Positions 16,802 through 25,339 of a stretch of DNA of 41,973 nt are shown here, piece after piece. Every line of letters begins with the position of its first letter. Within the stretch, counting starts at the first letter, position 1. This stretch comes from Chryseosolibacter indicum (GTDB lineage: Bacteria > Bacteroidota > Bacteroidia > Cytophagales > Cyclobacteriaceae): the NCBI RefSeq assembly GCF_018598585.1, contig NZ_JAHESD010000053.1, positions 1 through 41,973 of the forward strand, given 5' to 3'. The position numbers and the translations under genes were made by a program. The notes under the pieces are model-generated. The model did not search any database, had not been told where the DNA came from, and saw nothing but the letters and a program-made list of their open reading frames with translations.

Positions 16802-17452
16802 ATGCTGCGCGCTACAGGAATTCAAAAGAGTTACGGACAGTTAAAAGTATTAAAAGGTGTAGAATTAAGCGTAGAGCGGGGTGAAATAGTTGCTATAGTA
16901 GGAGCTTCAGGAGCGGGTAAAAGCACACTGCTGCATATCTTGGGCACACTTGATTCTCCTGACAGCGGAAAAGTTTATATCGATAATAAAGATGTCTTTT
17001 CGCAATCATCGAAGGAACTTGCTGCTTTCAGAAATAAATCGATTGGGTTTGTTTTTCAATTTCACAATCTGCTACCGGAATTTACTGCGGTCGAGAACGT
17101 CATCATTCCGGGACTAATTGGGGGAAAGGAAGAAAAAGCTGTGAAGCAAAGGGCGGCAGAGTTGCTTGAAATGCTAGGAATTGGCTTAAGGAAAGATCAT
17201 AAACCTTCAGAACTTTCAGGGGGAGAACACCAGCGGGTAGCAATTTCCAGAGCGCTTATTAATGCACCAGATCTTATTTTAGCTGATGAGCCTAGTGGAA
17301 ACCTCGATTCAAAAAATGCACTGGAGCTTCACAATCTTTTTTTTCAGTTAAGAAAAGAATTAAATCAAACATTTATCATAGTGACTCATAACAATGATCT
17401 TTCTGCAATGGCGGATCGGAGAGTTGAAATCAGAGATGGGCAAATGCTTTGA
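16802..17452 (+). CDS. lolD: ABC transporter ATP-binding protein, LolD-like
   Basis: This 216-residue ATPase belongs to the LolD/MacB/FtsE group, which drives lipoprotein release from the inner membrane or related mechanotransmission transporters. It has Walker A GASGAGKST at residues 34-42, the Q-loop FVFQFHNLLPEF, signature LSGGEHQRVAISRAL, Walker B LILADEPSGNLD and the switch histidine in VTHN. The LLPEFTAVENV stretch after the Q-loop is typical of LolD. The permease partner (LolC/E) is not adjacent, because the next gene is mtaB on the opposite strand. So the exact partner is unknown and the LolD name is by similarity. Confidence 0.85.
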   Translation: MLRATGIQKSYGQLKVLKGVELSVERGEIVAIVGASGAGKSTLLHILGTLDSPDSGKVYIDNKDVFSQSSKELAAFRNKSIGFVFQFHNLLPEFTAVENVIIPGLIGGKEEKAVKQRAAELLEMLGIGLRKDHKPSELSGGEHQRVAISRALINAPDLILADEPSGNLDSKNALELHNLFFQLRKELNQTFIIVTHNNDLSAMADRRVEIRDGQML

Positions 17453-17493
17453 TTGTATGGAGTACCAATATAGGATACTACGTTCACGTACTG

Positions 17494-18813
17494 TTAATGC
17501 GTAAGTACCTGCGTCTCAACATCCTCAACTTCTACTAACCCCTTGTTGTTAATTGCAGTGAGTTTTACCTTTTTTATTTCATTGATTAAAACGGGATCGT
17601 ACTTCGCTGATACCCTCACATAGTTTTCGGTAAACCCATGCATCATGCCGTTTTCAATGTCGTTTTCAAAGAGAACATTAAACTCCCTTCCAATGTTGTC
17701 TTCGTAAAATTTCCGCCTCTTCTTGTCTGACAGGATGTGCAGCATTTTAGAACGATCTGCTCTCTGGCTTCCAGGTACTGAGCCTGATAACGTGGCGGCG
17801 AGCGTGTTTTCTCTTTCAGAGTAGGTAAATACGTGAAGATATGAGATATCGAGCTCGTTCAGGAAGTTATAGGTTTCCAGAAAGTCGTCGTTTGTCTCCC
17901 CGGGAAATCCTACAATAACATCAACGCCTATACAGCAATGAGGCATTAATGATTTAATTTTTTCAACACGTTCTTTGTAAAGTTCCCGGAGGTACCGGCG
18001 CCTCATCAGCTTTAATATTTTATTTGAGCCCGATTGAAGCGGAATATGGAAATGCGGGACAAACTTGTTTGATATACTTACAAAGTCGACAATTTCATCT
18101 GTAAGTAAATTTGGTTCTATAGACGATATTCTAAACCTGTCAACGCCTTCTATTTGATCCAGGGCTCTGATTAAATCAATAAAATGTTCTACACGTTTGC
18201 CATTTTGTACACCAAAATCTCCGGTGTTAACGCCTGTTAGAACTATTTCCCTTACTTCGGTACTTGCAATTTGCCTCGCTGTTACAAGAATGTTTTCAAT
18301 ACTATCACTACGACTCTCGCCACGAGCCAGCGGAATTGTACAGAAGCTACATGAGTAGTTGCAGCCATCCTGTACTTTTAAAAAAGTTCGTGTTCTGTCG
18401 TTAATTGAAAAGGAGGTGTTAAATTTATTTGCCTCCTGAATATCGGATGCAAAAACTTCTGTCTGAGGCTTTCTGACAAAACCGTCCAACAACTCTACCA
18501 GTCTGAATTTTTCCGCAGCTCCGAGCACGGCATCCACTCCTGGTATTTCAGATATTTCTTTAGGTTTTAGCTGGGCATAACAACCGATAATAGCTACATA
18601 AGCTTCTGGTGATATGGCGCGCGCCTCTTTTACTATTTTATGGCATTTTTTATCTGCATTTTCTGTTACAGAACAGGTATTAATAATGAAAATGTCAGGG
18701 GTTTGGGTAAAGTCCACCTTTTTATACCCCTTCTCTTCAAACATCCTTGATATTGTAGACGTTTCAGAGTAATTCAACTTGCACCCTAATGTATAAAAAG
18801 CGACTTTCTTCAT
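17494..18813 (-). CDS. mtaB: tRNA t6A37 methylthiotransferase MtaB
   Basis: This radical SAM enzyme converts N6-threonylcarbamoyladenosine at tRNA position 37 to its 2-methylthio form. The N-terminal domain carries the three cysteines of the auxiliary cluster, C11 (GCKLNYSE), C47 (NTCSVT) and C78 (IIGCYAQ). The radical SAM cluster is C151-x3-C155-x2-C158 in DGCNYSCSFCTIP. The C-terminal TRAM-like part ends near GLVEVEDVE. At 439 residues and with GCKLNYSE rather than GCQMN it fits MtaB better than MiaB or RimO. It converges with the lolD-like gene, with 41 bases between their stops and no obvious T-tailed hairpin. Confidence 0.92.
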   Translation of the reverse strand: MKKVAFYTLGCKLNYSETSTISRMFEEKGYKKVDFTQTPDIFIINTCSVTENADKKCHKIVKEARAISPEAYVAIIGCYAQLKPKEISEIPGVDAVLGAAEKFRLVELLDGFVRKPQTEVFASDIQEANKFNTSFSINDRTRTFLKVQDGCNYSCSFCTIPLARGESRSDSIENILVTARQIASTEVREIVLTGVNTGDFGVQNGKRVEHFIDLIRALDQIEGVDRFRISSIEPNLLTDEIVDFVSISNKFVPHFHIPLQSGSNKILKLMRRRYLRELYKERVEKIKSLMPHCCIGVDVIVGFPGETNDDFLETYNFLNELDISYLHVFTYSERENTLAATLSGSVPGSQRADRSKMLHILSDKKRRKFYEDNIGREFNVLFENDIENGMMHGFTENYVRVSAKYDPVLINEIKKVKLTAINNKGLVEVEDVETQVLTH

Positions 18814-18892
18814 AGAGCTGCAAAGATAAACCTTTAAGGGAAAAAGACCGCAATTAAAATTACGGTGAGTAAAACTTAAGATTGGGTGAGCT

Positions 18893-19942
18893 TTAGATCG
18901 TTTTCAATTTACCTTGTGAAACGGCCATCCAGTTGCATAGATTATATAGCAAGCGAGCTCCAACATTTGCATCCCAATCATCACTTCCAGGGGCAATTTC
19001 ATTAACGTCAAATCCTATTATTTTTTTGCCCGCTTTAACGATTTTTCTAATCAAAAAAATAGCTTGTTCAAATTCCAGTCCCCCGGCTACTGGTGTCCCA
19101 GTATTGGGACAAAGTTTAGGATTCAACCCATCTATATCAAAACTTATGTAAATGTTGTCTGGTAATTGTTCAATGATTTCTTGGCAAATATGTGACCACG
19201 TATTCCCTTCAAAAAGCTGGTCTTTGATATCCTGGTCAAAGAAGGTCACAACCCTTTGTGTTTTGGAAATGAATTGGAGTTCTTCATCGCAATAATCTCT
19301 TATACCTACTTGTACAAGTTTTTGAACAGCGGGTAGCTTCAAGGCATTGTGCATAATTGAGGCATGCGAGTATGTAAATCCTTCGTAAGATTTCCTAAGA
19401 TCGAAGTGTGCATCAAATTGAAGAATACCAAAGCTTTTGTAGTTACCCGCTAATGCGCGGATAAAACCAAGAGGTGTACTATGATCTCCTCCGAGTAATG
19501 CAACCATCTTACCCTCACTCAGATATTTTTGAGTGACAGTCTTAATGTAAATGTTGAGGTTTTCGCACGCTGCATTTATTCTTGCTACAACAGGATTATT
19601 GATCTCAATCTTTTCACCCGATTCTAGTGCTTTTATATGAGCAAGAGCAAGTTCACGAAGTATGGCACTTTCATCCAGCATTGTTTTTTGTATCGGTAGC
19701 ATAGAAATACCGAGCTTCCATGCGTCCGGTATATTTTTCATAGCAAGATCTACCTGACTTGAAGCTTTATACACAGCATCCGGACCTAAAGCTGTTCCCG
19801 TATTATAGGAAACTGTCACCTCCCAGGGAACAGGAATTATAATAAGTTGTGCATTCTCCGGAGAGAAGGGTAAGCCAAAAATGTTACCAGCAACTCCAGG
19901 TGCATTCGGATCAAAGTTTTTTATAATATCTTCCCTTGTCAT
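18893..19942 (-). CDS. Ureohydrolase (arginase/agmatinase/formimidoylglutamase family)
   Basis: This manganese-dependent hydrolase belongs to the ureohydrolase fold. Metal ligands are visible in GGDHS (151-155), DAHFD (177-181) and SFDIDGLNP, where two aspartates complete the binuclear site. The protein is 349 residues, longer than most arginases because of an N-terminal extension and an insert around 85-130. In Bacteroidota such proteins are often named formimidoylglutamase, but no histidine-degradation gene is nearby, so the substrate (formimidoylglutamate, agmatine, arginine) stays open. Only two bases separate its start from the stop of the upstream SixA-like gene, so they form an operon. 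Confidence 0.82.
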   Translation of the reverse strand: MTREDIIKNFDPNAPGVAGNIFGLPFSPENAQLIIIPVPWEVTVSYNTGTALGPDAVYKASSQVDLAMKNIPDAWKLGISMLPIQKTMLDESAILRELALAHIKALESGEKIEINNPVVARINAACENLNIYIKTVTQKYLSEGKMVALLGGDHSTPLGFIRALAGNYKSFGILQFDAHFDLRKSYEGFTYSHASIMHNALKLPAVQKLVQVGIRDYCDEELQFISKTQRVVTFFDQDIKDQLFEGNTWSHICQEIIEQLPDNIYISFDIDGLNPKLCPNTGTPVAGGLEFEQAIFLIRKIVKAGKKIIGFDVNEIAPGSDDWDANVGARLLYNLCNWMAVSQGKLKTI

Positions 19943-19944
19943 GC

Positions 19945-20448
19945 CTAATCGATCAGTAGCATGGATGGAGCAACATAGTTTAGTAATTCACCGGTACCTT
20001 CACTTGCTTCTCTCCAGGAGTTAAAATTGAACTTTATTGATGCGAGGCTTCCAGTAGCCATGCTTCCGATTTCCGCTTTGGTTAAGTATTCGGCCAGGTA
20101 TGAGATTACCGGGTTATGCCCTACACATAATACAGACGAGTAGGAGTCGTCAATTCTTGTAATGAACTCCAAAAATGTTCTTACTGAAGCGTCATAGAGT
20201 TCATCTTCAGCCGAAATTTTATTAATATCAAATTTGATAATATCGGCTACCAGCTGTGTTGTAGCAGTAGTGCGTGTAGCGTTGCTCGTGAAAATAAAAT
20301 CGGGATATATACTTTCTTTTAATAAATAAGAGCCTATTTGCATTGCTTCTTTTACACCATTCGTGGATAATTCACGGTCCTTATCTTGTTGTCGTATTTG
20401 TTTTTCGATACTTTCTGCATGGCGTAGTAAGAAAAGATGCTTCGGCAT
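19945..20448 (-). CDS. Histidine phosphatase, SixA-like
   Basis: This small phosphatase of 167 residues belongs to the phosphoglycerate-mutase-like superfamily. The catalytic motif is LLRHAES at residues 7-13 (nucleophile H10), with RELSTNG near 26-32 typical of SixA, and the second histidine in SVLCVGHNPVISYLAEYL. SixA removes phosphate from phosphohistidine proteins such as HPt domains or PTS proteins. The target here is unknown. It is the first gene of a two-gene operon with the ureohydrolase and is divergent from topA. Confidence 0.85.
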   Translation of the reverse strand: MPKHLFLLRHAESIEKQIRQQDKDRELSTNGVKEAMQIGSYLLKESIYPDFIFTSNATRTTATTQLVADIIKFDINKISAEDELYDASVRTFLEFITRIDDSYSSVLCVGHNPVISYLAEYLTKAEIGSMATGSLASIKFNFNSWREASEGTGELLNYVAPSMLLID

Positions 20449-20515
20449 AAAATAAATTTGAGTATATGCGGATTTTATTTTTTTGCTAAAATTAGTGATG
20501 CTAAACCTGTTAAAA

Positions 20516-20537
20516 AACCAATATTGAGGAATTGGTT
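20516..20537. promoter_or_regulatory. Small inverted repeat in the sixA-topA divergent gap
   Basis: AACCAAT and ATTGGTT form a perfect 7-base inverted repeat with an 8-base spacer, between divergent genes. It could be an operator or a chance palindrome. Nothing else in the 199-base gap is convincing apart from the topA ribosome-binding site. Confidence 0.25.
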
Positions 20538-20634
20538 CACATTAATTAGTGTTGAAAAGGTACATCAAGAGAGCCTGAATCGGCTGTAAAAATTTGATTT
20601 TTTAAAAAATTCCAGATATTTGATCCTTTTGAAC

Positions 20635-20639
20635 AGGAG
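20635..20639 (+). promoter_or_regulatory. Strong Shine-Dalgarno sequence of topA (AGGAG)
   Basis: AGGAG lies 8 bases before the topA ATG. Most genes in this window lack such a site, as is usual in Bacteroidota, so it stands out and supports the chosen start at 20648. Confidence 0.6.
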
Positions 20640-20647
20640 AAAGAGAC

Positions 20648-23164
20648 ATGTCAAAGAACCTTGTAATCGTTGAGTCACCCGCAAAAGCGAAGACCATTGA
20701 AGGCTATTTGGGTAAAGATTTTAAAGTTGCTTCAAGCATGGGGCACATTAGAGACTTGCCTAAAGGCGGTGATGCTATTGATATAGAAAACGGATTTGAA
20801 CCGACGTATGAGGTTAGTCCGGAGAAGAAAGATGTTATACAAAAACTAAGAAAGCTGGCAGAAGACGCTGAGACAGTTTACCTGGCAAGCGATGAAGACC
20901 GTGAGGGAGAAGCTATCAGCTGGCATTTAAAAGAGGTTCTTGACTTAAATGACAAGAAGACAAGGAGAATTGTCTTTACTGAGATTACGAAGAAAGCAAT
21001 CATTAATGCCTTACAAAATCCACGGGGCATTGACATTGATCTTGTAAATGCTCAACAGGCGAGGCGTGTACTTGATCGTTTAGTAGGGTACGAACTTTCT
21101 CCGATTCTTTGGAAAAAAATTAAAACGGGCCTTTCAGCAGGCCGCGTTCAATCTGTTGCTGTTCGCCTTGTTGTTGAAAGAGAACGTGAGATAAGCGAGT
21201 TTCAGGTTAAATCGTCATATAAAGTAAATGCAATTTTTGACCTTGGAAAAGGAAAGCAACTTACAGCAGAACTTTCAGAAAGATTTCAGACAGAGCAAGA
21301 GGTTGAAGAGTTTTTAGAGTCATGCAAAGGAGCAAAGTTTTCTATCTCCGACCTACAAACAAGGCCTTCAAGACGTTCGCCGGCTCCACCATTTACGACG
21401 TCTACCTTACAACAGGAAGCTGCGCGTAAGCTCGGCTTTTCAGTAACACAAACCATGGTGGTGGCGCAGAAGTTGTATGAGGCCGGAAAGATCAGTTACA
21501 TGCGTACAGATTCGGTGAATCTGTCAGATGAAGCGAGACAGGGTGCGCAAAGACAAATCGTATCAGAATTTGGTGATAAGTATCACCAGCCAAGACAATT
21601 TAAGACTAAGTCTTCCAGTGCGCAGGAAGCCCACGAAGCTATAAGACCTACTGATTTTTCAGTTCTCGATCCGGGCATGGAGAGAAATGCTGTGCGATTA
21701 TATGAACTTATATGGAAACGCGCCATCGCTTCGCAAATGGCGGATGCAGAACTTGAAAAGACCACCGCCACCATCAGTATATCAACTAATCAACGAACCT
21801 TAACAGCAAGTGGTGAGGTGGTGAAATTTGATGGGTTTCTAAAGGTTTACATGGAGTCAGGAGATGATGAGGATGAAGAAGAAAACAGCAAGGTACTTCC
21901 TCCGCTTAATATTGGACAAATCCTCCAACTGGATGAACTTGTAGCAAGACAAGTGTTTACAAGACACGCCCCCAGGTATACTGAAGCAAGTCTTGTTAAA
22001 AAGCTTGAAGAAATGGGGATTGGCAGACCTTCTACCTATGCGCCGACTATTGCCACTGTTCAAAAAAGAGGTTATGTAGTAAAGGAGACAAGAGAAGGTA
22101 TTGAAAGAAGATACAATGTATTCTCTCTTAAGGATGATAAAATTTCAAAGCGAGAAGACACTGAGATAACGGGAGCAGAGAAGAATAAACTCTTCCCGAC
22201 TAACACTGCAATGGTGGTTAATGATTTTCTTGTAGAACATTTCCCTGACATTACAGACTATTCGTTTACTTCAGACATTGAGCAAGAGTTCGATGAAATA
22301 GCAAGCGGAAAGCTAGAATGGAAGAAGATGATTGAGAACTTCTATGCTCCATTTCATAAAAAGGTTTCCAAAACAGAGCTTATAGAAAGGTCTTCCGTTG
22401 GTAAAAGCAGGGAGTTGGGGGTTGATCCTAAAACAGGGAAAAATGTATATGCGAAGCTCGGTAAGTTTGGAGCTTATGTGCAGATAGGAGAGAACCCTGA
22501 TGATAACGGGGGTGAGAAACCCAAGTTTGCCAGTTTACGCCCTGGACAATTTATTGAGAGCATTACTCTTGATGATGCCATGGAATTATTCAAGATGCCC
22601 CGCGATCTTGGTCTCTTTGAGGAGAAACCTGTGGTCGTAAATATTGGGAGGTTTGGACCTTATGTTCTTCACGATAAGAAATTTGTCTCTATTCCCAAAG
22701 ATCTTGATCCCTATACGATTACACCAGAAAGGGCAATTGAACTGATAGAGGCTAAGCGGGTAGCAGATGCCAATAAGACTATCAAAGTATTTGCTGAGAA
22801 TCCTGACATTCAAATACTCAATGGAAGGTTTGGGCCATACATCAAAGCAGGAACAAAGAATGTAAAAATACCTAAAGGTAAATTACCTGCTGACTTAACA
22901 TTGGAAGAGTGCTTGACACTTGCGGAGAATACGCCTGAGAAGAAGGGAAGATTCGGCAGGTTTGCTAAGAAGGCTGCTTCTGCAACTGAAGAAAAAGCAA
23001 CGGCCGAAACAGTGAAGAAAGCAGCTAAAAAGACAGCAGCTCCTAAAAAAGCTGCAGCTCCTAAGAAGGCCGCTAAAAAAATTGCCGCAAAAAAGGTAGC
23101 TAAAAAAACTTCAGCGGTTAAGAAGACCGTTGCTAAGAAAACAGCGGTTAAAAAGAAGAAATAA
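20648..23164 (+). CDS. topA: DNA topoisomerase I with Lys/Ala-rich tail
   Basis: This type IA topoisomerase relaxes negative supercoils. The N-terminal TOPRIM domain has IVESPAKAKTIEGYLG and SDEDREGEAISWHL. The catalytic tyrosine is about Tyr284 in ISYMRTDSVNLS. Instead of zinc fingers, the C-terminal third has topoisomerase C-terminal repeats (GKFGAYVQIG, NIGRFGPYVLHDKKFVSIPK, NGRFGPYIKAG). The last 60-65 residues are a Lys/Ala/Pro-rich tail with KKAAAPKK and KKVAKKT units, much like the histone H1-like protein encoded at 36635-37024. Such tails are known to raise processivity and DNA affinity in some bacteria. The total of 838 residues is normal. The sirtuin gene follows after 11 bases and is probably co-transcribed. 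Confidence 0.96.
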   Translation: MSKNLVIVESPAKAKTIEGYLGKDFKVASSMGHIRDLPKGGDAIDIENGFEPTYEVSPEKKDVIQKLRKLAEDAETVYLASDEDREGEAISWHLKEVLDLNDKKTRRIVFTEITKKAIINALQNPRGIDIDLVNAQQARRVLDRLVGYELSPILWKKIKTGLSAGRVQSVAVRLVVEREREISEFQVKSSYKVNAIFDLGKGKQLTAELSERFQTEQEVEEFLESCKGAKFSISDLQTRPSRRSPAPPFTTSTLQQEAARKLGFSVTQTMVVAQKLYEAGKISYMRTDSVNLSDEARQGAQRQIVSEFGDKYHQPRQFKTKSSSAQEAHEAIRPTDFSVLDPGMERNAVRLYELIWKRAIASQMADAELEKTTATISISTNQRTLTASGEVVKFDGFLKVYMESGDDEDEEENSKVLPPLNIGQILQLDELVARQVFTRHAPRYTEASLVKKLEEMGIGRPSTYAPTIATVQKRGYVVKETREGIERRYNVFSLKDDKISKREDTEITGAEKNKLFPTNTAMVVNDFLVEHFPDITDYSFTSDIEQEFDEIASGKLEWKKMIENFYAPFHKKVSKTELIERSSVGKSRELGVDPKTGKNVYAKLGKFGAYVQIGENPDDNGGEKPKFASLRPGQFIESITLDDAMELFKMPRDLGLFEEKPVVVNIGRFGPYVLHDKKFVSIPKDLDPYTITPERAIELIEAKRVADANKTIKVFAENPDIQILNGRFGPYIKAGTKNVKIPKGKLPADLTLEECLTLAENTPEKKGRFGRFAKKAASATEEKATAETVKKAAKKTAAPKKAAAPKKAAKKIAAKKVAKKTSAVKKTVAKKTAVKKKK

Positions 23165-23175
23165 TTCTTTTTGCT

Positions 23176-23877
23176 ATGGCATCACAGAAAAAGAAGATCG
23201 TGGTTCTGACAGGAGCAGGGATAAGTGCTGAAAGCGGGATACCTACTTTTCGTGATGCAAATGGGTTGTGGGAAGGTCATGATGTAATGGACGTAGCTTC
23301 TCCTGAGGGCTGGAGAAAGAATCAGGCTCTCGTATTGGACTTTTATAATCAGCGTAGAAAAAAAGCACTTGAAGTCACACCTAATCGTGGGCATGAGGTT
23401 CTTGCAGAGTTAGAAGAACAATTCAATGTGGTTATTATAACACAGAACGTAGATAACCTTCATGAGAAGGCAGGATCTTCGCATGTCATTCATCTTCATG
23501 GTAGTTTATTTGAGTCAAGAAGTACAGCCGATCAATCTTTGGTTTACCCAATTGACGGATGGCAACTGAATGTAGGAGATTTATGTGAAAAGGGATCACA
23601 GCTAAGACCAAACATAGTATGGTTTGGAGAAATGGTTCCGCTTATGGAGGTTGCTGCAATGCACGCGGCAGAAGCGGATTATTTCCTGGTAGTTGGAACA
23701 TCTTTGGTGGTGTATCCTGCCGCCAGCTTAATTGATTATGTGCCCTATGAAACGATAAAGTTTGTGGTAGATCCAAAACTTCCTTCTATTCAAACTGGTC
23801 CCTACCTGAAGTTGTATGAAGAGAAGGCAAGTACAGGTATGGAGAAGATTAAAAAGGAATTGCTTTCAATGCTATGA
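23176..23877 (+). CDS. cobB: NAD-dependent protein deacylase, class III sirtuin (CobB-like)
   Basis: This protein removes acyl groups from lysine using NAD. It has GAGISAESGIPTFR at residues 13-26, TQNVDNLH at 89-95 and the catalytic histidine H108 in HLHGS. Y57 and R60 in FYNQRR match the Tyr-x-x-Arg pair that marks class III sirtuins (SIRT5, CobB), which prefer succinyl- and malonyl-lysine. The usual zinc tetracysteine is absent: the region between SLFES and LRPNIVWFGE holds a single cysteine (C137). This zinc-less form appears common in Bacteroidota as far as I recall. It lies 11 bases after topA, an operon that might link DNA topology and protein acylation only by position. Confidence 0.88.
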   Translation: MASQKKKIVVLTGAGISAESGIPTFRDANGLWEGHDVMDVASPEGWRKNQALVLDFYNQRRKKALEVTPNRGHEVLAELEEQFNVVIITQNVDNLHEKAGSSHVIHLHGSLFESRSTADQSLVYPIDGWQLNVGDLCEKGSQLRPNIVWFGEMVPLMEVAAMHAAEADYFLVVGTSLVVYPAASLIDYVPYETIKFVVDPKLPSIQTGPYLKLYEEKASTGMEKIKKELLSML

Positions 23878-23932
23878 CGCATTCATCTCTGGTTTTTCTT
23901 TTTCGTATCAAAGAACCCTAACCGTTTAATAG

Positions 23933-24607
23933 TTAGTTCTCAGAACCAAGTGCTGTTGCCTTGAATTTTAGATTTGCAGCTTCCAATCCAAATTTTTCCA
24001 GCTCATTATTTACTTCTTCCTGTGCTAAACCCCATAACTCTTCATCGTAAGGAGTGGGTTTAATAACAGAGAACTTTTTGTTTGTAATGACTGAAGGAAA
24101 CTTACTTAGAATGATCCCTTCTACTATGGAACAGGCCTCCGTAACTGTAAACTCCTTCTTATTATCGTTTAACTGTGAGAGAAGTTGCTCGGTATCTACA
24201 ATTCTTATGTCAACCAAGCCTGACAAATTAATTCTTACAAGCCCAAACTCATCATCCTTAACCATTAGCGGTTTTCGTAACTTCCACTTTTGATCCAGGA
24301 AAAACTTAGTTTTGAAGAAATAGATATCAGCTGTAATTGTGCCATGGAACTCTTTATCCCATTTATTCAGTATTGCCAACCGAGGCATATTTTCAACTGT
24401 TAATGAATAGAGGCCGGGCTTAAAAACGTCTGCTACATTATCCTCTGCAACAATAAAAGCGTACTGACTCTCTCTAACGGTAAGTTTAGCACCATACTTA
24501 ATCTGCGATTGTTCAGCCGGATACTTCCATAGCATAGTACCAAGGGAATCCTCAGACCACTCTATGAGTTCTACCGGTTTTGATAACTGTGTTCGCAGCG
24601 TCTTCAT
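23933..24607 (-). CDS. SPFH (band 7)-domain protein without membrane anchor
   Basis: The protein of 224 residues has the pattern of the SPFH family related to the virion-core-protein/YdjI-like group: an N-terminal VELIEWSEDSLGTMLWKYPAE, then LTVRESQYAFIVAEDNVADVFKPGLYSL and PVEL-like beta strands, then FGLVRINLSGLVDIRIVDTEQLL and a helical end with ELEKFGLEAANLKFKA. I see no signal peptide and no membrane helix. Related proteins often carry a C-terminal zinc ribbon or extension, but this one stops soon after the SPFH helix. The function is unknown. Assembly into oligomers at the membrane or with a partner is typical. It ends towards the sirtuin gene, with 55 bases between. Confidence 0.72.
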   Translation of the reverse strand: MKTLRTQLSKPVELIEWSEDSLGTMLWKYPAEQSQIKYGAKLTVRESQYAFIVAEDNVADVFKPGLYSLTVENMPRLAILNKWDKEFHGTITADIYFFKTKFFLDQKWKLRKPLMVKDDEFGLVRINLSGLVDIRIVDTEQLLSQLNDNKKEFTVTEACSIVEGIILSKFPSVITNKKFSVIKPTPYDEELWGLAQEEVNNELEKFGLEAANLKFKATALGSEN

Positions 24608-24660
24608 AATTCATAACGCGAAAAACAACATGCCAAACACTACATGAATATTTGATTGTG

Positions 24661-25272
24661 TCAATTCGCTGCCGTTAGGTCGTTAATGAATTTTTCGAAC
24701 TTAGGAGTATTATATGAAGCAACGCCGGTCTTTTGCATTTTGATCTTTCCATCTTTACCGATTACAAAAGTTGTTGGTATTGATGACACATTTAATTGTT
24801 TAGGAAGAGAACCGTTAGGCATATATACTGGAAAAGTAAATTCCTTATCAGCGACAAACTGCTTTACCTTCTCGATGTTTTGTGGTTTATCCAGTGAAAG
24901 CATAACGAACAAAATTTTACTTGAATCCACTTTATTGTATAACTCCTGAATTGATGGCATTTCAGCACGACATGGGCCACACCAGGTTGCCCACAAGTTT
25001 ATGAACACAACCTTATCTTTTAAGGTAGTGGCCTCAATTATGTTTCCCTTCAGGTCTCTTAATTCAAAGTTATAATCAAATAACCGTACGGCGGTTTCTT
25101 CTTCAGGTCTTATATCCATTAATCCGGTTTTAAGTATCACAGAATTGGTAAACACGGAGATACTACTCATCAAACCGGTGTATCTTAAAATCGTTATAAC
25201 AATAATTATTGTAAGCCAGGGTTTAAAGAACTGGTAAACTTTGTTAACGAACCCATTTTTAGTTATCTTCAT
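24661..25272 (-). CDS. TlpA-like thiol:disulfide oxidoreductase, membrane-anchored
   Basis: This is a periplasmic thioredoxin-fold protein of 203 residues. An N-terminal membrane helix at about 17-35 acts as anchor or uncleaved signal, followed by the thioredoxin domain with NLWATWCGPCRAEMPSI (active-site CGPC) and the cis-proline region in VSSIPTTFVIGKDGKI. Such proteins reduce or isomerise disulfides, for example in cytochrome c maturation. No maturation genes are nearby. It lies 53 bases upstream of the SPFH gene on the same strand and is divergent from the unknown gene at 25340. Confidence 0.88.
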   Translation of the reverse strand: MKITKNGFVNKVYQFFKPWLTIIIVITILRYTGLMSSISVFTNSVILKTGLMDIRPEEETAVRLFDYNFELRDLKGNIIEATTLKDKVVFINLWATWCGPCRAEMPSIQELYNKVDSSKILFVMLSLDKPQNIEKVKQFVADKEFTFPVYMPNGSLPKQLNVSSIPTTFVIGKDGKIKMQKTGVASYNTPKFEKFINDLTAAN

Positions 25273-25339
25273 TTTCTAATTTATATTAACCCCTCAGAAT
25301 TCCTTAATTTATTAATTTCGCAATTAATAACCCCACTAA

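Noticed and set aside
23881-23932. Bulged hairpin between the sirtuin and SPFH genes as a terminator
   Set aside because: The stem is short with a two-base bulge and has no T tract on either strand at the right place.
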